Assembly (NCBI GenBank): GCA_008694505.1
Contig: VZDJ01000174.1
Span: 8,054,817 to 8,118,816, forward strand
Source: Cyanoderma ruficeps
Lineage: Eukaryota > Chordata > Aves > Passeriformes > Timaliidae
Direction of reading: 5' to 3'
DNA length: 64,000 bases
The notes under the pieces were generated by a model, which saw only the letters and a program-made list of their open reading frames with translations, did no database searches and was not told the origin of the DNA. Shown here piece after piece: positions 58,730 to 64,000 of the stretch. How positions within the stretch are numbered: position 1 is the first letter of the stretch; the number at the start of each line of letters is the position of its first letter. A program made the position numbers and the translations under genes.

Positions 58730-61540
58730 GCTCCAATTTAAATGCAAAGTAAAGGAAGTGTTCTTTGAGCAAGAGCAAACCGATTATTTTCTAGTTTTGT
58801 TGCTCTTTTATGAGTTTGGAACTAGCAGATACTAGTTTCTAACACCTAGTTTTCATTTAGAGGGAAGTCAGCTTTCCTGCCCTTCTGCCCCTCCTCAAAT
58901 CTCAGTTGCTTTCTGCAGTCTGAAAGAAGTGGTTATTGAACTAAACTGAAAAAACAGCCTCTCTGTCCCTTTGCAAGAGGCTCCTGGTGTGAAGGGTTAG
59001 TTAACTGCACAGTACATGGAGCACTAAAGCAGCATCTTTTTCTGTGGAGGGACAAATTTTCCTCAAAACTTCACTAGGAAAGACATACAATTGAAGAATA
59101 CTTTTTAAAAACAAGACCTGGTTAAAAGAAGTTTTAAATTATGACAGTGCATAGTGAGACTTAAACTTGTGCTGTTCTTATTTAATGTACTTTCCCCTAC
59201 TCCTGGAAGGGTGAGGTGCTTTGTTATTTCTAGTTTCTGTTTACCCTTATAAAGTATCCAGAACAGTCCTCATGTAGAACTTTTTGCATCAAACCCCTCA
59301 AGTCCTTGAAAAAAGCAAATTGTTCTTTTCTAGGCAGCTCAAATGTTCTTTGATAATGTGATATTAGGGACATGATTATGCCCAGTCTTCAAAGAAAAAG
59401 CGTGGATGTCCTTCTAGGCAGGGAAAATATCTACCAAAGTTGTAGATGGCACTAAAAATTATAAATTTGTGTGCTCAGCTATGAAGCCAGAACCGTAGTA
59501 CCAGAATGCTCAATAACGGGAATTCTGATATGAGAACAAGAGTTATCTTGAAATTCTTCAAATGTCAGCAGAGTGATGTTTGGCTGAGTGTTTTTTAAAA
59601 GTAATGTAAATTATGACTTGAAAAGTTTTACCAAGAAAACTTGGTGATAAGCACTTGCTTTTATGAGTTGATGCAGTGGTTGAATATTTCTGGGTGAGCT
59701 TGTGGTCCAAGGAACTCTGCTTCCATCCCTGATTTAAACTTTCTGTGCTATGGTCATGAAGGAAGTTAAGCAACTTCAGTTTTCTTCATCTTTAAAGTAT
59801 GAAGAATACAATGTCCTTGGGTGTTTTTGTGTATTTATCTTATAAATGCTCATCATATTTAAAAGTTTGCATAATGGGACCCTGACCTTAGCAACAGCCT
59901 GTAAATGCTGTCATCATACACGTAATTCTAATAAAGCTCCAAAATGGTAAAGTTGCCAAAGGACTAATGCTTTAGGATTATGCAAAACCCACAACAGGGG
60001 AGGGAGGCTAGAGAAGGAGTCTCTCTAGTCCTCCAGAAATGCTACATTTCTTAGCCTCCACAGTACCTTATCAAACAAGGCTTTCAAAATTGTAATGCAA
60101 ATTGAAACATGCCAGCTGTAAAAATTACTCTCTTTTTGCTACAGCACTGGAAGTATTAATGAGACCCTGCAGTGAGCACTGGGAGTTTTTGGAAGGTTGG
60201 TTCTGCACTGTCAGTCTCTTCCTGAAAATAAGTAAATGTGTCTGAATAATCCCCCTCAGGATGCACCAAGCAGCAGTTTATATTTTTATATCTTCCCTCC
60301 CCGGGTCGCATGGTGCAATGCCAGCGCACGGCGTGACGCAACAGTCTTGGAAATTCTTGGAAAAGCACTTCCGTTTGCTCTAGGTAGAAATTGTGTTGGC
60401 AGCAAAACTGACTCTGCTGTTTACAAGCTGGCAGCATTCTCCAATGAACTCCAAGAAAAGCAGTTTAATGTATGCGGTTCTGCCTATCCATCCAAATGCA
60501 GAGGTGTTTGAGACTGTTGGCCTGTTATTATGGGTGGTGCCTTGGAGAAGGAATGTCTTGAGTATTTGCCCAAGTGTGGACCTCTTTTTAGCAGCTGTAG
60601 TCAGCTGGTTTATTCCAGTCAGGCTGGGTCTCCCAGTTTCTGTTTGCTGCTTGTAAGGTGATGGGTTTAATTGTATTGATATTCCTCAGCTCCTGAGTGA
60701 GGGGAAAAAATGACCTGAGTGCGGAGAGAAGACCATCAGCTTCATTGTGACAATCTCTGTTTTGGTGGCTAAAACAGAGTTGAGTATGAGAATTTGTTTA
60801 CCACTGGTATGTTGCTTGAATCTGGAAAAATAATTTTGTGTGACTGTACCTCTGCCTGTGTAAGGCCATGGTATTTGGAAGATGGGCTGAATTTCCATTA
60901 GCATTTAATGAACAGAAAATAACAATAGTAGCTGCTGTTGTCTAATATTTCACCCTGTAAATTGTGCCAGAGGATTTCAAGCTGAATGCCGTACTAATAA
61001 TTCAGAGTCTTGTAAGTGGAACCAAATGCAGAGAAAACTGGTACTTTTGATAGAGCCGTAGTACTTGAAATGATGCATGGAGGTGTAACTAACCATAGAG
61101 GACAGTCATGGAAGGAAAATATATTTTAAGGGTCCTGCTGAAACACTGATCATTGGAGAATGGCATTAAAATGTTTGCCTATCCAGAAAAGACATCCTTT
61201 CGACTCAAAGATCTCAAAATGCTTTCATAATCAGTAATCTGTGACTTACAGTTGTGTCTCTGGCCTATTCATGTAACCTTTTGTGAGATGTTTATATGGC
61301 TTTCTGAAAGCTGCAGAAGGGTTCTTCCTTAACGGAACAGAAGCCATAGCCCAACAAACCAGCTTCCACTCCCATTAGATGCAAATGACTGATTAAGCAC
61401 CTCAGTTTCTCTGTTTCACTTGTAAGAAATAAAACGTCCCCCTCCCTTCCAAATTTTGAGAATTCATATGAAGTGGGACCTGGGCTACATGACACCAACT
61501 GTTCCATTTCGAAAGACTTACCAGTTTTCTACCTAATGCC
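58730..61540. other. Presumed intronic sequence, no gene seen
   Basis: Ordinary AT-leaning sequence. One RFX/X-box-like string (CTGACCTTAGCAAC, 59881-59894) is present. Confidence 0.45.
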
Positions 61541-61543
61541 CAG

Positions 61544-61625
61544 AGCATCTAATACCAAATGCCAGAGGCCTGGAATGTTCCCTATCCTTCAACTGGTTGG
61601 ACAAGACAGGGGGAAAAGAGTCCAG
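61544..61625 (+). other. Candidate exon (82 nt) of plus-strand gene
   Basis: The acceptor CAGTTTTCTACCTAATGCCCAG lies directly before it (quoted in part: TTTTCTACCTAATGCCCAG) and a strong donor GTCCAG|GTGAGT ends it. Two of three frames are open through it, so coding status is unclear. It lies 9 kb downstream of the CpG-island first exon on the same strand. Isolated splice-site pairs of this quality do occur by chance. Confidence 0.25.
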
Positions 61626-63545
61626 GTGAGTTCAAGCAAGTTTCCATGTGCATCTACATTGCCATTATTCAGAACATTTGCCTATTTGTGCTGGCTTCCT
61701 CTGTGGTTACACATGGACTCCTGCAACCCCTGTGTTTATCAAAAACAGCTTGGGTTGTACCTTTACCAAAAACTGAAAAACCCAAAGCACCCTCCCTAAA
61801 ACTTCCTGGAGCAAAAGCAAAGCACATCCCCTTTTGAGGTGGAGGGGAAGCCACTGCATTTCAATGGCTTTGACCATCAAAAGTGGTGAGTGGGAGGGTA
61901 TCTGACAGTGTCAGTGCTGTAGATTGACTGGCTGGGGTCACATTTTTGTAAGTGAGAAGGTAGCAGCTGTCCTTTGAGGCATGCAGGATGCAGCATTTCA
62001 GAGGAACTTGCCATTTTTTTTCCCATATGAAGTGTTCCGTGCTGTGCCAGGCTGCTGTCCCCTGCCTCCTCCGTGTTTTGGCAGGGGGAAGGGGCTGGGT
62101 GCCCATCAGGAGTGCTTCTGATGGCACAGAGAAAACAAGTCTGCCTCTGCCAAACTTACACATTACTAGAGACTAACCAGTCAAGTTTGTTGCTTTTATT
62201 TTTAGTTCCCTGTTTTGTAAATCTTCAGGGAAGGAAGGATGGCAGGATCTCAGGTGAATTCAGTGTAATGCCAGGGTGTGCAATTTCTGTAATTCAGTGC
62301 ATGTCGTACTGTATTTTAAGAAAATGCTCAAAATTAGAGAAGTGGAAAGGTCATATGAACATGGTAGTTTTGTAGTAAAATAAAAACATGAACAGTGCAA
62401 ACTGGTTGTTGGTCAGATCACAGTCTTCAGGGGAAAATGTCTTTAATAGATGTCATTGTAAGGCTAATGCTGCACTTGGCACCAAAAATTAGATTTAACG
62501 CTATAAATGGAGATAAAGCCCATTGCAGCTGACAATGTACTTCCAGACCATGTCCCCAGCTAAAGAGATTGCAATGCAAGGCCCAAATAGGTGCTATATA
62601 GATAACTGGCTGGGGGGGTCAGATTCTGCAAATGCTTACTCAGGCATTTTGCTTGAACTCGGTGTGACTGCTGGAGTAAGAGCTTGCACAATCCAACCCC
62701 AGGAGTGGGGCTGGAGCCTTAAAGCTGTTGGGTAAAACAGAACTGCTTGGGGGGTTTATTTATTTTCCAAGTGCCTGGTGAGGCAGGCTCTAGGTAGAAG
62801 CCTGCTTCCGACCCTGACTTGCATGCCTGTTTATTTGGTGTAATCACCTGTAACCTAAAATTGCAAAACTCCTGTGGATACACTAATGATGCCTTTGTAA
62901 AGTTCCCCTAGCAAAAATTCAACTGGATTTTAAAAGCACACGTTTCTTTCAAAACACTTAGCTATAAAGTTCAGTCCTGCCAGCCTGGTGGGCTGAGAAC
63001 ATTTGAGAAAGGTCAGAGGACCACATTGAATGCTATGGGTCCAATTTCCCAGGTTGATTTGTTGACTGTGCTCTTTGAAGAGAGTGGAGCACCTGCAAAT
63101 CCCCTTCTGGGGATTCCCTTAAAATGTGGGGAAGCCTCCAACAGGTGTGTGGAGCTGGAATGGCTTTGGCCCAAGATCTGAGAGGTGTGGCTGGGACACG
63201 TCTGAACCTGCACTTGGGCTGGAGGAGGGAATCAAAGAGGCTGGAAGTGGTAGCTGTTCTCAGCTCCTCTCATTCCCCTGAGCGCAGGGAAAGGATGCTA
63301 ACCTTCACCAGACAGGATTCAGAAGCTGTTCTCCGTGGCTCTGCAGCCTGCTAGGAAGTAGCAGTGGGCAAGGGAGTTGCAGCTGCTGGTCCCCCCCTCT
63401 GCGAGGCAGCGGGTTGGCTGCCGGGGCAGATGCTGACTAATTGTATCAGGAAAGAAGTGGGAGGCAATATAGCTGATTCAGATCCCTGCTTTAAAAACCC
63501 AGAGCCTGGCTGAGTGAACGCCTGATTAATGTATTTTCTTCTCAG

Positions 63546-63650
63546 ATTCATTTGCTTTGAGGTCACAGTTCAGAGGCTCAAGAGAAAACAGGCAAGACGT
63601 TACGAGTCTCGCTGGATGTGTCACACACTCGCTGCCTTAGTGCTCTCCGT
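63546..63650 (+). other. Candidate exon 2 (105 nt) of plus-strand gene
   Basis: A strong acceptor (AATGTATTTTCTTCTCAG) and a good donor (CTCCGT|GTAAGA) bound a 105-base segment that is clearly more CpG-containing than its flanks. One frame is open throughout. An ATG at 63616 in that frame begins MCHTLAALVLS, hydrophobic like a signal-peptide start, and would continue into the next exon. It could equally be a second 5' UTR exon spliced to the exon at 52.4 kb. I do not recognise the gene. Confidence 0.4.
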
Positions 63651-63659
63651 GTAAGAGGC

Positions 63660-64000
63660 TCTGACACAGGCAAGTCCCACACAGACTGCGCTGGCAGAGA
63701 AGGCTCTGGCTGGCAAGTCTGCTTGGGTAGGGGTTTGAATCTTTATTTTTTCTTAGGAGGCAGTTCCTTGGCTGGTTATTAGGAAGTTATTTCTTCTAAT
63801 GGGTCATTGGATCTTCTTCATAAGAGCTTTCTGGCCTATTTTAAACTTAAGGTTAACAAGGCATTTCTTTTGCTTTCATTGAAAAGAGTGTAAGCACTTC
63901 ATCTGAGTAGGAAATAAAAGCATGATTATTCATAGTAAGTCAGTCTCTACAGTGAATAACTGAACAAAAAAAGTCCAACTGGAAGAGTACATCAATGCCA
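63660..64000. other. Presumed intron, no gene seen
   Basis: Another acceptor-like TTTATTTTTTCTTAG lies at 63743-63757, with no clear donor before the window ends. Confidence 0.35.

Noticed and set aside
1..64000. tRNA, rRNA, snRNA, CRISPR or integrated viral genes
   Set aside because: I looked for cloverleaf-type boxes, snRNA starts, direct-repeat arrays and retroviral LTR/pol signatures and recognised none.

Overview
This is vertebrate nuclear DNA, most likely from a bird. The sequence is AT-leaning and gene-sparse. It has two compact CpG islands, scattered old non-LTR retrotransposon debris with 3' ends resembling avian CR1 (25.8 kb, 58.7 kb), MIR-type SINE remnants, short microsatellites and a few GC-rich minisatellites. 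Nothing prokaryotic is present: no operons, CRISPR arrays or insertion sequences. Most open reading frames are chance frames or shadows of GC-rich sequence, and are not annotated as genes.

Layout. (1) 1-7.25 kb: a CpG island at about 6.53-7.25 kb, broken by a 68-base gap, carries a minus-strand splice donor at its gap edge. Going leftwards there are three short candidate coding exons on the minus strand (5725-5752, 3373-3420, 3224-3283) whose reading frames join without a stop. I read this as the 5' part of a minus-strand protein-coding gene whose identity I do not recognise. (2) 7.3-51.9 kb: a roughly 45 kb intergenic stretch with no gene I can defend. It holds LINE ORF2 remnants at 10.2 and 46.6 kb, SINE remnants at 16.3, 22.9, 25.9 and 30.3 kb, GC-rich minisatellites at 27.6 and 35.8 kb, a strong CTCF-like motif at 13.3 kb, a pair of CTCF-core-like motifs at 48.8 kb, and AT-rich blocks that look like constrained enhancers. 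(3) 51.9-54.2 kb: a large CpG island with a plus-strand, apparently non-coding first exon (about 52.32-52.447 kb). It has a YY1-type ATGGCG element, three tiny upstream ORFs, a clean splice donor, and a G-quadruplex motif 12 bases into the intron. (4) 54.2-64 kb: probable first intron of that plus-strand gene, with an enhancer-like element at 54.8 kb and candidate downstream exons at 61.54-61.63 kb and 63.55-63.65 kb.

The overall picture is two divergently transcribed genes separated by about 45 kb of putative regulatory DNA, an arrangement often seen next to developmental regulators. That last point is inference. I could not name either gene, and I found no convincing novel biological system. 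The strongest items for follow-up are the phased minus-strand exons, the right-hand promoter architecture, the 32-bp hairpin at 51.4 kb and the CTCF-like sites.
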